Notes: generated from the sequence alone by a model not told the origin. A stretch of 64,000 bases of DNA from CAYWIT01 sp964458415 (GCA_964458415.1 CAYWIT010000005.1:62001-126000); one strand, 5' to 3'. Shown: positions 17,181-26,173, counted from the stretch's first letter. Translations and numbers: made by a program.

Positions 17181-18197
17181 ATGACATATAAAGTCGCAGT
17201 CGTCGGCGCAACCGGTAATGTGGGCCGCGAGATGCTGAATGTTTTGGCGGACCGTGCGTTTCCGGTATCGGAGGTCGTTGCGCTCGCCTCGACCCGTTCC
17301 GCCGGACAGGAGCTGTCTTTTGGCGAGCAGCAGGTGCTAAAGGTCCAGAATCTGGACAAGTTCAGTTTCAAGGGCATTGATATCGTGCTGTCTTCCGCCG
17401 GGGCGAAAGTGGCGGAGGAATTTGCGCCGCGCGCGGTGAAGGAGGGCGCGGTGGTTATCGACAACAGCTCTTTCTTCCGTATGAACAAGGACGTGCCGCT
17501 GGTCGTGCCGGAAGTAAACCCCGAGGATATCAAGCTTTACAAAAAGAAAGGCATTATCGCCAACCCGAATTGCTCGACGATCCAGATGGTCGTGGCTCTC
17601 AAGCCGTTGCATGATCTGGCAACGATCAAGCGTGTGGTGGTATCCACCTATCAATCAGTTTCCGGTGCCGGTAAAGAGGGCATGGACGAGCTTTTCAACC
17701 AGACCCGCGCGCTTTATTCCAATGACGCGCTCAAGCGCGAGGTGTTTTCGCGCCAGATTACCTTCAATCTTATCCCGCAAATCGATGTTTTCATGCCGGA
17801 TGGCAGCACAAAAGAAGAATGGAAGATGCGGGTGGAAACCAAAAAGATTCTTGATGCGGAGATCGAGATTTCCGCAACCTGTGTGCGCGTACCGGTGTTT
17901 GTCGGTCATTCGGAAGCGGTGAATATCGAGTTTAAAAAGCCGATTACAGCTGCACAGGCGCGCAAGGCCCTGCAAAAAGCGCCGGGAATTGTCGTCGTGG
18001 ACAAGCCGGATCTTGAGGACGGGTTTATTACTCCGACCGAAGTTGCCGGAGAGGATTCCGTTTATGTCAGCCGCATTCGCAAGGATGACAGCGTCAAGAA
18101 CGGGATCAGCCTGTGGGTTGTCGCAGACAATCTCCGCAAGGGGGCGGCCACCAACGCCGTGCAGATCGCGGAAATTCTTGTAGAAAAATACCTGTAG
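17181..18197 (+). CDS. asd: Asd, aspartate-semialdehyde dehydrogenase
   Basis: Makes aspartate semialdehyde for lysine/DAP, threonine and methionine synthesis. 338 aa. NADP-binding VAVVGATGNVGREML at the N-terminus, STRSAG, IDNSSFFRM, the catalytic Cys in NPNCSTIQMV, and YQSVSGAGKEG. GGGGATAAA precedes the ATG. Divergent from the hybrid kinase; ends 2 bp before the convergent small membrane protein gene. Confidence 0.97.
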   Translation: MTYKVAVVGATGNVGREMLNVLADRAFPVSEVVALASTRSAGQELSFGEQQVLKVQNLDKFSFKGIDIVLSSAGAKVAEEFAPRAVKEGAVVIDNSSFFRMNKDVPLVVPEVNPEDIKLYKKKGIIANPNCSTIQMVVALKPLHDLATIKRVVVSTYQSVSGAGKEGMDELFNQTRALYSNDALKREVFSRQITFNLIPQIDVFMPDGSTKEEWKMRVETKKILDAEIEISATCVRVPVFVGHSEAVNIEFKKPITAAQARKALQKAPGIVVVDKPDLEDGFITPTEVAGEDSVYVSRIRKDDSVKNGISLWVVADNLRKGAATNAVQIAEILVEKYL

Positions 18198-18199
18198 AA

Positions 18200-18496
18200 T
18201 TATTCGGCGGGGGCAACCTCGCCGCCAGCGGGTGCGATATTTTCGAATCCGGTGCCTTCGATGATTTCGCGGGGCAGCCGGTTCAGCATATCTTCGTTTT
18301 CAGGAAAGGGAATAAGATAGGCAATCTCCGGCGTCTCTTTTTCCACATTTCTGCTGTTGAAAACAAACAGGCCTGCTGCAAAGGTCGCGACGATGCCGAT
18401 GCCGACAAGGATCGCTGTGAATGAATGCAGAAGAATGCCTGTCGTTTTCCTTGCAGCAACAGGGTGCTTCTGCGGTGCCGTCGTATCATGAGACAT
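18200..18496 (-). CDS. Small single-pass membrane protein, unknown
   Basis: About 98 aa from the ATG at 18496, which has AAGGGG before it; a longer in-frame start at 18541 is less likely. Cytoplasmic N-terminus of about 20 residues, one hydrophobic helix (LLHSFTAILVGIGIVATFAAG), then an acidic and Pro-containing tail of about 50 residues (NENEDML, PREIIEG, ending in Ala/Glu/Pro). No family recognised. Divergent from uppP. Confidence 0.6.
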   Translation of the reverse strand: MSHDTTAPQKHPVAARKTTGILLHSFTAILVGIGIVATFAAGLFVFNSRNVEKETPEIAYLIPFPENEDMLNRLPREIIEGTGFENIAPAGGEVAPAE

Positions 18497-18633
18497 GGAA
18501 ACCCCTTTTTCCAGTTGATCACGTCTGTGACAGTCTACCACAGAGGGATTATAGCTAAAAACGTAAAATCATCCCGTATTATGAATACAATTATGTCCTT
18601 GCCAGTGCGCGCGCGAGGGCATACATAAAAGTT

Positions 18634-19431
18634 ATGACCTATACCTATATCGCCATTCTCGCGTTGATTCAGGGCCTCACGGAATTCCTGCCGGTGAGTT
18701 CCAGCGGCCATCTGGTTCTGGTGCCGCTTTTTTTGGGGGAGGCGGATCAAGGGCTGGTGCTGGACGTTGCCCTGCATATGGGAACGCTTTCCGCCATTCT
18801 GGTCTATTACTGGCGGGATGTATGGAAGATGGCTTTTGCCGTACTGTTCTGGCGCCGGACAAAGGATGTGCAGTCCCGCAATCTCGGTCTTTATATCGTG
18901 CTGGCGACGATTCCGGCCGTATTATTCGGCTTTATTATCAAAATGATTTTTCCCGAGGGCATTCGCAGTGTTGCCGTTATTACGGCGACAACGCTGTTTT
19001 TCGGGCTGTTGATGGGGATTGTCGATCTCTCCGGCGGCAGGGAGCGCGAGATGAAGGATATCACCCTGAAACGGGCCTTGCTGATCGGCTGTGCGCAGGC
19101 CTTGGCGCTCATCCCAGGCACCAGCCGTTCCGGCATTACAATCACGGCAGCACGGTTTCTCGGTTTTAACAGGGTGGACGCGGCACGGTTTTCTTTTTTG
19201 CTCGGGATGCCGGCAATGGCGGGGGCTGGATTTATGGCCCTGCTGGATATGATCAAGGCCGATGATCCCGGTCTTTATAGCTATGCCGCGGCGGCTTCGG
19301 TGATGGCGTTTTTTTCCGGACTGGCGGCAATCCATTTTATGATGCGCTGGCTGGCAAAATTTGGGCTGATGCCCTTTGTGATTTACCGAATGTTTCTGGG
19401 CGGCTTCCTGCTGGTCTATTTTATCTACTGA
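18634..19431 (+). CDS. uppP: UppP, undecaprenyl-diphosphatase
   Basis: Integral membrane enzyme (BacA type) that dephosphorylates undecaprenyl diphosphate to recycle the cell-wall lipid carrier. 265 aa with about eight hydrophobic helices. Signature motifs QGLTEFLPVSSSGHL near the N-terminus and PGTSRSGIT in the second half supply the active site. No ribosome-binding site is seen before the ATG. A possible promoter (TTGCCA, 17 nt, TACATA at 18599-18627) would start transcription almost at the ATG, so the mRNA may be leaderless; this is tentative. Confidence 0.95.
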   Translation: MTYTYIAILALIQGLTEFLPVSSSGHLVLVPLFLGEADQGLVLDVALHMGTLSAILVYYWRDVWKMAFAVLFWRRTKDVQSRNLGLYIVLATIPAVLFGFIIKMIFPEGIRSVAVITATTLFFGLLMGIVDLSGGREREMKDITLKRALLIGCAQALALIPGTSRSGITITAARFLGFNRVDAARFSFLLGMPAMAGAGFMALLDMIKADDPGLYSYAAAASVMAFFSGLAAIHFMMRWLAKFGLMPFVIYRMFLGGFLLVYFIY

Positions 19432-19446
19432 CGCTATACTTCTCCG

Positions 19447-19481
19447 GTATTTATCAAGGGGGACTTCCCCTGTATTTATCA
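19447..19481 (+). repeat. 10-bp direct repeat GTATTTATCA, two copies 25 bp apart
   Basis: Copies at 19447-19456 and 19472-19481, separated by a small AGGGG/CCCCT hairpin. The second copy runs into the Shine-Dalgarno of the next gene. It may be a regulatory site or a remnant duplication; function unknown. Confidence 0.4.
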
Positions 19482-19494
19482 GAGGAGTTTCATC

Positions 19495-21597
19495 ATGAAA
19501 AAAATTGCAACCCTGTCTTTTTTGCTGGCGGGAACGGTTCTGGCCAGTTCCATTGCTCTGGCGGCAGAAGTTCCGGTGGACCGGGTCATCCTGTCCACCA
19601 GCGGATTGGCGCATTTCGAGCATCACGCCGCGGTTGACGGCAACGCGACAGTGCAGTTTCCGGTCCGGCTGGAACAGGTTGACGATATCCTGAAAAGCCT
19701 GATCGTTTTCGACAAAAAGGGCCATCTGGGCAGCGTGACCCTGCCGGGCCGCCAGCCGTTGCAGCAGGTGTTCAAGGATCTGCCGTTCAGCCAAGCGCAG
19801 CTGTCTGATCCGATGCTGCTGCTGAATGCCTATCAGGGCGCGGAAGTGACGGTGCAGGACAAACAGGGTGCGGTGACGGGGGATATTCTGCGGGTCGCGC
19901 CGGAAGAAACGGCGCTGGAGGATGGCACAACGGTGACGCGCCATCGCCTGAGCCTGATGACGGGCGACGGCCTGCGCCAGAGGATTCTCGAGGACATGCA
20001 GTCCTTGCGTTTTACAAATGAAAAGATCCGCGGTGAGATTTCCCGCGCTCTGGCGGCGATCCGCGAGAATGGCACTTCCGGTAACCGCCTGCTGACAGTC
20101 AATTTGCCGGGGGTTGGAAAGCGCGATGTGGCGATGTCCTATGTCGTTGATGCGCCGCTGTGGAAAACGGCCTATCGCATGGTGGTGCCGGAAACGGGCA
20201 AAGAAGAGGGATTATTGCAAGGCTGGGCCGTCGTCGAAAACCTGACGGCGGGGGACTGGAAAAATGTCGATCTGACGCTGGTCTCCGGCAATCCGGTGAC
20301 CTATCGCCAGAATCTGTATCCAGCTTATTACGTCGATCGTCCGGAAATCCCGGTACAGGTTTTTGGCCGTGTCATGCCGCGGGTTGACCAAGGGGCGATT
20401 GCAACGGCAGCAGAGATGGAGAGTGATGCGGTCGCCCCGAGGGTGCAGCCCCTGATGAAAGCCCGCGCAGCGAAATCATACGAATTGGACGGTGCGGCCA
20501 TGGGTGCGCTGGCTGCCGCGCCGGCAATGCCGATGGCGATGGAAAGCATGGCGTATAATGACGCGGTTTCCTCTGATATGGCGAGCGTGGCGGGGGCGGC
20601 CAGTGCCGCGCAGAGCGCCGAGGCGACAACACAGGTCTTGTTCCGCTTTCCGGACCGTTTCGACCTGAAGTCTGGGCAGTCCATGATGCTGCCTTTTGTC
20701 AGTCGCAGCGTGCCGATGGAGCGTGTCGCCCTTTATCAGCCGGAAACGAATGCGCAGCATCCGCTGGCGGCTGTTCTTATCAGCAATGACGGTGAAACAG
20801 GCTTGCCGCCGGGGATATTGACCTTGTACGAGGAAAGCGCCTTGCTCAAAGGCACCAGTTTTGTCGGCGATGCGCAAATGCCGGTTATCGGTGCCGGGGA
20901 AGAGCGTATGATCAGCTATGCGCTGGATTCCAAAACAAAGATCAACCGGGAAGACAAGAACACTTCGACGGAAGATAAAATCACCATCAGTCAGGGGGTG
21001 ATGAATACCGCCGTAAAAAATGTGGCGGAAACTGTCTATACGATCAAGGCACCGGCGCAGGAAGACCGGCTTGTCGTGATTGAGCACCCCAAAATGTATA
21101 ATTACGAGATCGTCAGTCCCGATCCGAAAGACGTCGAAGTGACGGCGGATCGTTATCGTCTCCGCGTGGCGGTGAAGGCGGGAGAGAAAAAGACTCTCCC
21201 TGTCCGCCTTGAAAGCCAGATCTGGCAGTCGGTCGGTATCGATTCCCTGCCGGCGGAGGATCTTCTGGCCTATGCGACCTCCCGCGGCAGGCTTGACCCG
21301 GCGATGCGACGCGTTTTCGAGAAACTGGCAGGGATACGCCGTGAAATGGACGGGCTTGACCAGCAGATCCGCATGCTGGAGCAGGAACGCCGGACAATCT
21401 TTCAGGATCAGGAGCGGGTGCGGGAAAACCTGAAAAGTCTGGCGGGAAAGTCGGATGTCCAGCAGAAATACCTTGAAAAGCTGAATGATCAGGAAGACCG
21501 GATCGCGACGATTGACAAAGAGGCGAACAGGCTTGCCGTCCGCCGCCGCGAGAAACAGGCGGAGCTGCAAAAAGAAATTGCCGGAATGGCGTTTTGA
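19495..21597 (+). CDS. Exported DUF4139-type protein
   Basis: 700 aa. N-terminal signal peptide (KKIATLSFLLAGTVLASS, cleavage near ALA-AEV). The body is beta-rich and starts with the VDRVILSTSGLAHFEH pattern typical of DUF4139 proteins; an Ala/Met-rich loop lies around residues 300-385. The last 110 residues form a charged coiled coil (GLDQQIRMLEQERRTIFQ onwards). Likely periplasmic or outer-surface; the biochemical role of the family is unknown to me. AGAGGAG precedes the ATG, and an intrinsic terminator follows at 21652. Confidence 0.8.
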   Translation: MKKIATLSFLLAGTVLASSIALAAEVPVDRVILSTSGLAHFEHHAAVDGNATVQFPVRLEQVDDILKSLIVFDKKGHLGSVTLPGRQPLQQVFKDLPFSQAQLSDPMLLLNAYQGAEVTVQDKQGAVTGDILRVAPEETALEDGTTVTRHRLSLMTGDGLRQRILEDMQSLRFTNEKIRGEISRALAAIRENGTSGNRLLTVNLPGVGKRDVAMSYVVDAPLWKTAYRMVVPETGKEEGLLQGWAVVENLTAGDWKNVDLTLVSGNPVTYRQNLYPAYYVDRPEIPVQVFGRVMPRVDQGAIATAAEMESDAVAPRVQPLMKARAAKSYELDGAAMGALAAAPAMPMAMESMAYNDAVSSDMASVAGAASAAQSAEATTQVLFRFPDRFDLKSGQSMMLPFVSRSVPMERVALYQPETNAQHPLAAVLISNDGETGLPPGILTLYEESALLKGTSFVGDAQMPVIGAGEERMISYALDSKTKINREDKNTSTEDKITISQGVMNTAVKNVAETVYTIKAPAQEDRLVVIEHPKMYNYEIVSPDPKDVEVTADRYRLRVAVKAGEKKTLPVRLESQIWQSVGIDSLPAEDLLAYATSRGRLDPAMRRVFEKLAGIRREMDGLDQQIRMLEQERRTIFQDQERVRENLKSLAGKSDVQQKYLEKLNDQEDRIATIDKEANRLAVRRREKQAELQKEIAGMAF

Positions 21598-21651
21598 CAT
21601 TTCGTCCCGTACCGGATGCAATAATCGGAAGCAGGAAAGTTTTCTCAAAAG

Positions 21652-21683
21652 AAAAAACCCCCGGAAATTCGCGGGGGTTTTTC
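21652..21683. terminator. Bidirectional intrinsic terminator
   Basis: CCCCCG (21658-21663) pairs with CGGGGG (21672-21677), flanked by A6 on the left and T5 on the right. It serves the plus-strand DUF4139 gene and, in reverse, the minus-strand metal-binding gene. Confidence 0.85.
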
Positions 21684-21706
21684 TTTACGAAAGAGCCTGA
21701 GGCTGA

Positions 21707-21946
21707 TTAGCCGCAGCAGCCGCCATGTTTGGGGGCGTCCTTTTTCGTGCCGCAGCAGCCGCCATCGTTGGCAGGCTTTTTCGCCGGGCATTTGCCTTCT
21801 TCGGCCTTGTGTCCATGACCGTGACCGTGTCCATGACCGTGTCCATGACCGTGACCATGACCATGACCATGACCGTGGCCGTGATCTTTAGCGCCGCTGC
21901 ATTGTTTGAATTCACTTTTGCATTTGCCTTTTGTGCACTTGCCCAT
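21707..21946 (-). CDS. His-Gly-repeat, Cys-rich metal-binding mini-protein
   Basis: 79 aa, no signal peptide. N-terminal KCTKGKCKSEFKQC has three Cys. A run of 12 His-Gly dipeptides plus a final His follows, then CPAKKPANDGGCCG and a last GGCCG, with CC pairs near the C-terminus. This composition indicates binding of Ni, Zn, Cu or Co, in the manner of His-rich nickel-storage proteins. The repeat codons are mixed (CAT/CAC, GGT/GGA/GGC), so the run is not a fresh slippage product. AAGGAGA lies before the ATG. It may be a metal buffer or chaperone; no transporter is adjacent. Confidence 0.8.
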   Translation of the reverse strand: MGKCTKGKCKSEFKQCSGAKDHGHGHGHGHGHGHGHGHGHGHGHGHKAEEGKCPAKKPANDGGCCGTKKDAPKHGGCCG

Positions 21947-22045
21947 ATTTTCTCTCCTTGTGACTTTATTGGTTTTTAAATAGTTTAGACTAGGTATCCT
22001 ACGTCAACTCGTCAGAAAAAAGAAGAAACAATTCTGAACAAAAAT

Positions 22046-23161
22046 ATGTCAATCCTTCCGACGCTTTATAATCAGAAACTGGAGACAGGTGAACTGGTCC
22101 CTGATGCCGATCAGCAAAGAGCCGTCGCGGCTTTGTCTGCACTGGATGATGCGCTGCAACAAAGGTCCATCCGCGGAAATTCGGGGTTATTTTCTTTCGC
22201 AAGAAAGAAAGGAAGTGTCCCGCTGGGGCTCTATTTTTATGGGGGCGTCGGGCGCGGCAAGTCGATGGTGATGGATCTGTTTTTTACTGCGGCGCGCTGT
22301 GAAAAGAAAAAGCGGGTGCATTTTCATGCCTTCATGCTCGAGGTCCATGATTTCCTGCACTGCTTGCGGCAGAGCCGCCGCAAGGATGAAAAGCTGCGGA
22401 TCGACGGGGATCTGATCGCTTGTGCGGATCATATAGCGGCGGAAACGCAACTGCTCTGTCTTGACGAGTTTCATGTGCGGGATGTTGCCGATGCCATGAT
22501 TCTGGGGCGGCTGTTTACGGCGCTGTTTGCGCGCGGGCTGGTCGTTGTGGTGACATCCAATCTTGCGCCGGATGCGCTTTATGAAGGCGGGTTGCAGCGG
22601 GATCGTTTTTTGCCCTTTATTGCCCTTTTGAAAGAAAAAATGGAGCTTGTAGCTTTTACGGGGGAGACGGATTATCGTCTGGGGCGGTTGCGGGACGCAA
22701 AAATGTATTTTTTCCCGCACGACAACGGCATTCATGCGGAAATGCAAAAGCTGTTCTCGCTGGTGACTGACGGCGCGGAATCGGCGGCAGGGACTATTGC
22801 AGTCAAGGGGCGGGAGATATTTGTCCCGCAGGCGGCAAAGGAGGCCGCCTTTTTTACTTTTGCCGATCTTTGCGAGACGTCAAAAAGCGCGCTGGATTAT
22901 CTCGCGCTGGTCAAGCATTACCGGGTTTTCTTTCTTGAAAATGTGCCGCTGCTGGATGACAGCCGACGGGATGCCGTGCTGCGTTTCATTACGCTGGTGG
23001 ATACGCTCTATGACCATCATGTCTGGCTGGTGATGTCAGCGGCGGCTCCGCCGGAAGACATTTATCAGGGTGCGGAACATGCGCCTGCCTTCGCGCGGAC
23101 AATCAGCCGTTTGATGGAAATGCAGTCACGGAACTACAAGAAAGCTACTTTCCAAACGTGA
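22046..23161 (+). CDS. zapE: ZapE-type cell division ATPase (AFG1-like)
   Basis: 371 aa AAA-type ATPase. Walker A GGVGRGKSMVMD, Walker B LLCLDEFHVRDVADAM, the sensor-like VVVTSNLAPDALYEGGLQRDRFLPFI and a late FFLENVPLLDDSRRDAVLRFITLVDTLYD-type region are all characteristic of the AFG1/ZapE family. In E. coli ZapE affects Z-ring stability. Location a few genes before mdh-sucCD fits the common alphaproteobacterial order. The ribosome-binding site is weak (AAGAAGAAAC). Confidence 0.9.
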   Translation: MSILPTLYNQKLETGELVPDADQQRAVAALSALDDALQQRSIRGNSGLFSFARKKGSVPLGLYFYGGVGRGKSMVMDLFFTAARCEKKKRVHFHAFMLEVHDFLHCLRQSRRKDEKLRIDGDLIACADHIAAETQLLCLDEFHVRDVADAMILGRLFTALFARGLVVVVTSNLAPDALYEGGLQRDRFLPFIALLKEKMELVAFTGETDYRLGRLRDAKMYFFPHDNGIHAEMQKLFSLVTDGAESAAGTIAVKGREIFVPQAAKEAAFFTFADLCETSKSALDYLALVKHYRVFFLENVPLLDDSRRDAVLRFITLVDTLYDHHVWLVMSAAAPPEDIYQGAEHAPAFARTISRLMEMQSRNYKKATFQT

Positions 23162-23351
23162 AGGGCTTGCCCGCGTGCGGCGTCGCGGCCCAAAGCTGCC
23201 GGTCATTGCGGATTTCCTTTTCAGGACGGTCTTCCTCGATCGGGATCAGGGATAATTCCAACTCGATAAATCGGGATTCCCCCGGCCTGCGCGGCGCGTT
23301 TGTATTGAATTGATCCCGGGCGGGCGGCATGTCAGAAAGCTTTGTTACCAT
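23145..23351 (-). CDS. Small unknown protein (68 aa)
   Basis: 68 aa with a strong AGAGGAAG seven bases before the ATG, which supports it as a real gene. The sequence is polar, with an acidic centre FIELELSLIPIEEDRPEKE. No family recognised. It overlaps the end of zapE by 17 bp on the opposite strand and is divergent from the DUF2336 gene. Confidence 0.5.
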   Translation of the reverse strand: MVTKLSDMPPARDQFNTNAPRRPGESRFIELELSLIPIEEDRPEKEIRNDRQLWAATPHAGKPFTFGK

Positions 23352-23439
23352 GGGTTCTTCCTCTCACAACCATTTTACGGTAATTGCGGTTAAGGTTTTG
23401 TTAATGGTAGAAATGGCCAAATGGGAAGCGGGGGCGGGG

Positions 23440-24684
23440 ATGTTCGGTTTTTTCAGGCTATTTTCCGGTGCTAATCAAAAGCGTTCTGACGACCAGAAAA
23501 AAAAGCTGGCAGGGGGCAAAACGGCGGATTTGCGCGAACTGGCGGCGGATGCAGAGACCCATCCGGAAATTCTTTATTATCTGGCAAAAAACGGCGACAG
23601 CGTCATGCGGCGCGCTGTGGCAAGCAACACCGCAACACCGGTGCAGGCCGCAACGCTGCTGGCGCTGGACAAGGATGTCGATGTGCGCGTTGCACTGGCT
23701 GCCCGGCTGGTCGATCTGCTGCCGCAGCTGACGCCGGAAAAGCACAGCCAGCTTTATGCCTACGCGGTGCAGGCGCTCGGGATGCTGGCGCAGGACGAGG
23801 TGCTGAAAATCCGCAGGGCTTTGTCGTCGGCGCTGAAAGATTACGCCAAGGCGCCCCCTGCGGTGGTGGGCAAACTCGCCCGCGATGTCGAGCGTGAAGT
23901 GTCGGAGCCGGTCTTGCGGTTTTGCGCGGCGCTGTCGGATGAAGATCTGGTGGATATCCTGAGCAGCCATCCGGAACCGTGGGTTATTACCGCGATTGCT
24001 GAACGGGAGGAGGTCAGTTCGGCCGTTTCCGAGGCCGTGAGCGCGGCGGAAGACGCCCCCTCGACGCGGGCGCTGCTGGAAAACAAAGGTGCGCAGCTGG
24101 TGGAGCAGACGCTGCAGAAAATAGTATTGCGGGCAAAAAACTATCCGGAATGGCATCGTCCGATTGCGCTGCGCAAGGAATTATCGCTTGAGCTGGCGCA
24201 TGAGCTGGCGGGCTTTGTTGACAAAACCGTTCTGGAAGTGCTTGAACAGCGCAGTGATTTCGATCCGGCCACGCGCCGGGGAGTTGTCGATATTGTCCGT
24301 CGTCGTCTGGATTACCAGCGGCAAAGCGGTGCGGGCGAGTTGCCGCATGAAAAGCTGGCGCGCTTTGTTGCGGCAGGAACCCTGACGCCGGAAGTTATCC
24401 ACGATGCCATGATCTGGCATGAAACGGATTTCGTGCATCTGGCTCTGGCCGAACTTTCCGGTATTCCGCTGGAGACGGTCCGACGCATGATCGGCGCCGG
24501 GGCGGCGAGACCGGTGATCGCCCTGTGCTGGAAGGCCGGATTGCCCATGCGTTTTTGCGTCGAGCTGCAACGGACGGCGGCGCATCTCCGTCCCGGTGAA
24601 ATCGTATATGCCCGGGGCGGAACGGATTATCCGCTCGATCCCGCCGAGATTAAATGGCAGCTGGAGTTTTTCGGGGTAAGGTAA
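23440..24684 (+). CDS. DUF2336 protein
   Basis: About 414 aa from the ATG at 23440; in-frame ATGs at 23329, 23404 and 23413 are alternatives without a better ribosome-binding site. All-helical, HEAT-like protein: LRELAADAETHPEILYYLA, then a repeated helix pattern with MRRAVASNTATPV and VDVRVALAARLVDLLP, matching the alphaproteobacterial DUF2336 family. Function is not established; some relatives are linked to motility and cell-cycle output. No transmembrane segment. Confidence 0.75.
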   Translation: MFGFFRLFSGANQKRSDDQKKKLAGGKTADLRELAADAETHPEILYYLAKNGDSVMRRAVASNTATPVQAATLLALDKDVDVRVALAARLVDLLPQLTPEKHSQLYAYAVQALGMLAQDEVLKIRRALSSALKDYAKAPPAVVGKLARDVEREVSEPVLRFCAALSDEDLVDILSSHPEPWVITAIAEREEVSSAVSEAVSAAEDAPSTRALLENKGAQLVEQTLQKIVLRAKNYPEWHRPIALRKELSLELAHELAGFVDKTVLEVLEQRSDFDPATRRGVVDIVRRRLDYQRQSGAGELPHEKLARFVAAGTLTPEVIHDAMIWHETDFVHLALAELSGIPLETVRRMIGAGAARPVIALCWKAGLPMRFCVELQRTAAHLRPGEIVYARGGTDYPLDPAEIKWQLEFFGVR

Positions 24685-24686
24685 CC

Positions 24687-24893
24687 TTAAACGATACTGG
24701 TAATATTGAGCGCAGCATCATAGTGGAGCGTGACGGTCTGCTGGCTCTCCAGAGCGCTTTTGATTTGTGCGCGCAGCTCTGCCGCCAGAGCGCTGTCGGG
24801 GACCTTGAAATAACCGTCATGCCCGTGGAGTGAAACCAGAAACTCTTCGTTCTGTTCGATGATTCTGCGGATGCTGGCGGATGTTTGCGGCAT
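24687..24893 (-). CDS. Small unknown protein (68 aa), last gene of a papain-fold cluster
   Basis: 68 aa, soluble, a helix-strand mix (IRRIIEQNEEFLVSLHGHDG, then LHYDAALNITSIV). No family recognised. Its ATG overlaps the stop of the protein-glutaminase-like gene (ATGA), so it is co-translated with it. It could be a small partner or immunity-type protein; this is speculation. Confidence 0.6.
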   Translation of the reverse strand: MPQTSASIRRIIEQNEEFLVSLHGHDGYFKVPDSALAAELRAQIKSALESQQTVTLHYDAALNITSIV

Positions 24894-25546
24894 CAGGGGG
24901 TGACCTTCCGGTGATCATGCGCCGGGCAGGGAAGGGGCGGATGTCCGGCGATAAGCTTCCAGGTTTTTCCCCGCAGGGGCGGCGCCTCGGCAAACTGCCG
25001 CCGGGTTTGACTGGGAAAGACGCTGCGCGGCAGCTTTTGCATGTAGAGATATTCTTCCATCATCTGCCGCGCGTTCCGGTCGGCGGTTTCAGGCCATTCT
25101 ATATAGCGGTCATAAAAACCTGGCCATGGTTTTGGTGTTTCGTTTATTTTGGCGATTTGAAGGTTTTTTTCCTCCGCCTGCATGATTTTGCCCCATTCCT
25201 GCAAGGGGACCGGGCCGTCAAAAAGCCCGGGATCAAAAATCAGGTGCTCTACGCTGTTATCCGGCATCCGCACGGGGAGAGCAGGCGCGACGTGATAGGA
25301 CCAGCGGATGACGGTGTCGCCGGGCAGGGTGACCTCCAGCATTTTATTTCTGGTTTCAAAGGCCCAGGCCTTGGCGGGGGCGAGTCCGGCGTCGGACATG
25401 AGGCGGCACATGATATGCGTTCTGGCGGTACAGCCATTATGGGGATAGCCAAAGGAGATATGGTCGAGATCGGCCAGCTGGTCGAAAAGCGCGAGGGCGT
25501 CTTTCAGCGGCAAGGCAGAATCGGTCTGGGCGGGTTCCTCGGTCAT
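24893..25546 (-). CDS. Protein-glutaminase-like enzyme (papain fold)
   Basis: About 217 aa from the ATG at 25546; an upstream ATG at 25636 would overlap the C39-like gene. YPHNGCTARTHIMCRLM with Cys39, SYHVAPALPV with His85 and LIFDPGLFDGPV with Asp105 reproduce the Cys-His-Asp order and spacing of protein-glutamine glutaminases, which deamidate Gln side chains on proteins. No signal peptide is seen. It sits between a C39-like gene and a 68-aa gene on the same strand. The target is unknown. The C-terminal 40 residues are basic and Pro-rich. Confidence 0.65.
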   Translation of the reverse strand: MTEEPAQTDSALPLKDALALFDQLADLDHISFGYPHNGCTARTHIMCRLMSDAGLAPAKAWAFETRNKMLEVTLPGDTVIRWSYHVAPALPVRMPDNSVEHLIFDPGLFDGPVPLQEWGKIMQAEEKNLQIAKINETPKPWPGFYDRYIEWPETADRNARQMMEEYLYMQKLPRSVFPSQTRRQFAEAPPLRGKTWKLIAGHPPLPCPAHDHRKVTP

Positions 25547-25580
25547 ATCAAGATTATATGGAATACTGGTGAAGAAAGAA

Positions 25581-26093
25581 TTACTTTTTTGAAGGAATTT
25601 CGATCCCGCGCCATAAATCCATATGATTTCCTTCAAGGGGCTGGAAGTTCAGTGACCAGCGTTCCAGCGGCTCGTAGTCGCCATGCCAGACAATCTCGGA
25701 GATCTTTTTTTCAATAATTTGGTGATCGTAAGGGTCATAATATATGACATTTGTTCCATCACTGCAGAGAAAAACAACATAATGCCCCTCGGCGGCCGCC
25801 CCCGCGCCGTGAATGATCAGTGCAACAGCGATGCCGTTTTGATAGCTCTCCTCCCCGATAGCGGCGACGGGCAGGTGGCGCAGGCTTGCGGCGCTCATTG
25901 CATCGGCGGTGGTGCCTATTTCCGGAACAGGGTTAAGTTCTTTGCGGAAGTGGTGGTAATCCGGCCGTCTTCTTCTATAAAGGCGCGCGGCCGTAGCAAG
26001 ACAGGCAACGCCGCAGGAGAAATCGTCTTTTTGTCTGATAAAATGCGCGGGGGCTGGTTTGATGATTTTTTCAGAACCTTGAATATCCAGCAT
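25581..26093 (-). CDS. C39-like cysteine peptidase domain protein
   Basis: 170 aa. RQKDDFSCGVACLATAARLY places Cys27 at the start of a helix, EGHYVVFLCSDG supplies His104, and VIYYDPYDH supplies Asp120. This is the C39/bacteriocin-peptidase-like triad. The start at 26093 is chosen because AGGGGGTAAC precedes it; an ATG five codons upstream is weaker. No transporter domains follow, so it is a stand-alone domain. It is the first gene of a three-gene minus-strand unit and is divergent from mdh. Substrate unknown. Confidence 0.65.
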   Translation of the reverse strand: MLDIQGSEKIIKPAPAHFIRQKDDFSCGVACLATAARLYRRRRPDYHHFRKELNPVPEIGTTADAMSAASLRHLPVAAIGEESYQNGIAVALIIHGAGAAAEGHYVVFLCSDGTNVIYYDPYDHQIIEKKISEIVWHGDYEPLERWSLNFQPLEGNHMDLWRGIEIPSKK

Positions 26094-26173
26094 GTTACCC
26101 CCTACCATTCCTGAATGACTGTGCTAGTTTGAATGTACTTTGATTCATTTAAAAAAAGTTAAGGAAAATAAAA

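Noticed and set aside
21790..21900. Plus-strand Thr/Val/Met repeat frame over the His-Gly tract
   Set aside because: It is the antisense reading of the His-Gly codons of the metal-binding gene, which has the better ribosome-binding site and composition.
24677..24689. TAAGGTAACCTTA palindrome at the end of the DUF2336 gene
   Set aside because: No loop or T run for a terminator, and it coincides with two stop codons; no function can be supported.
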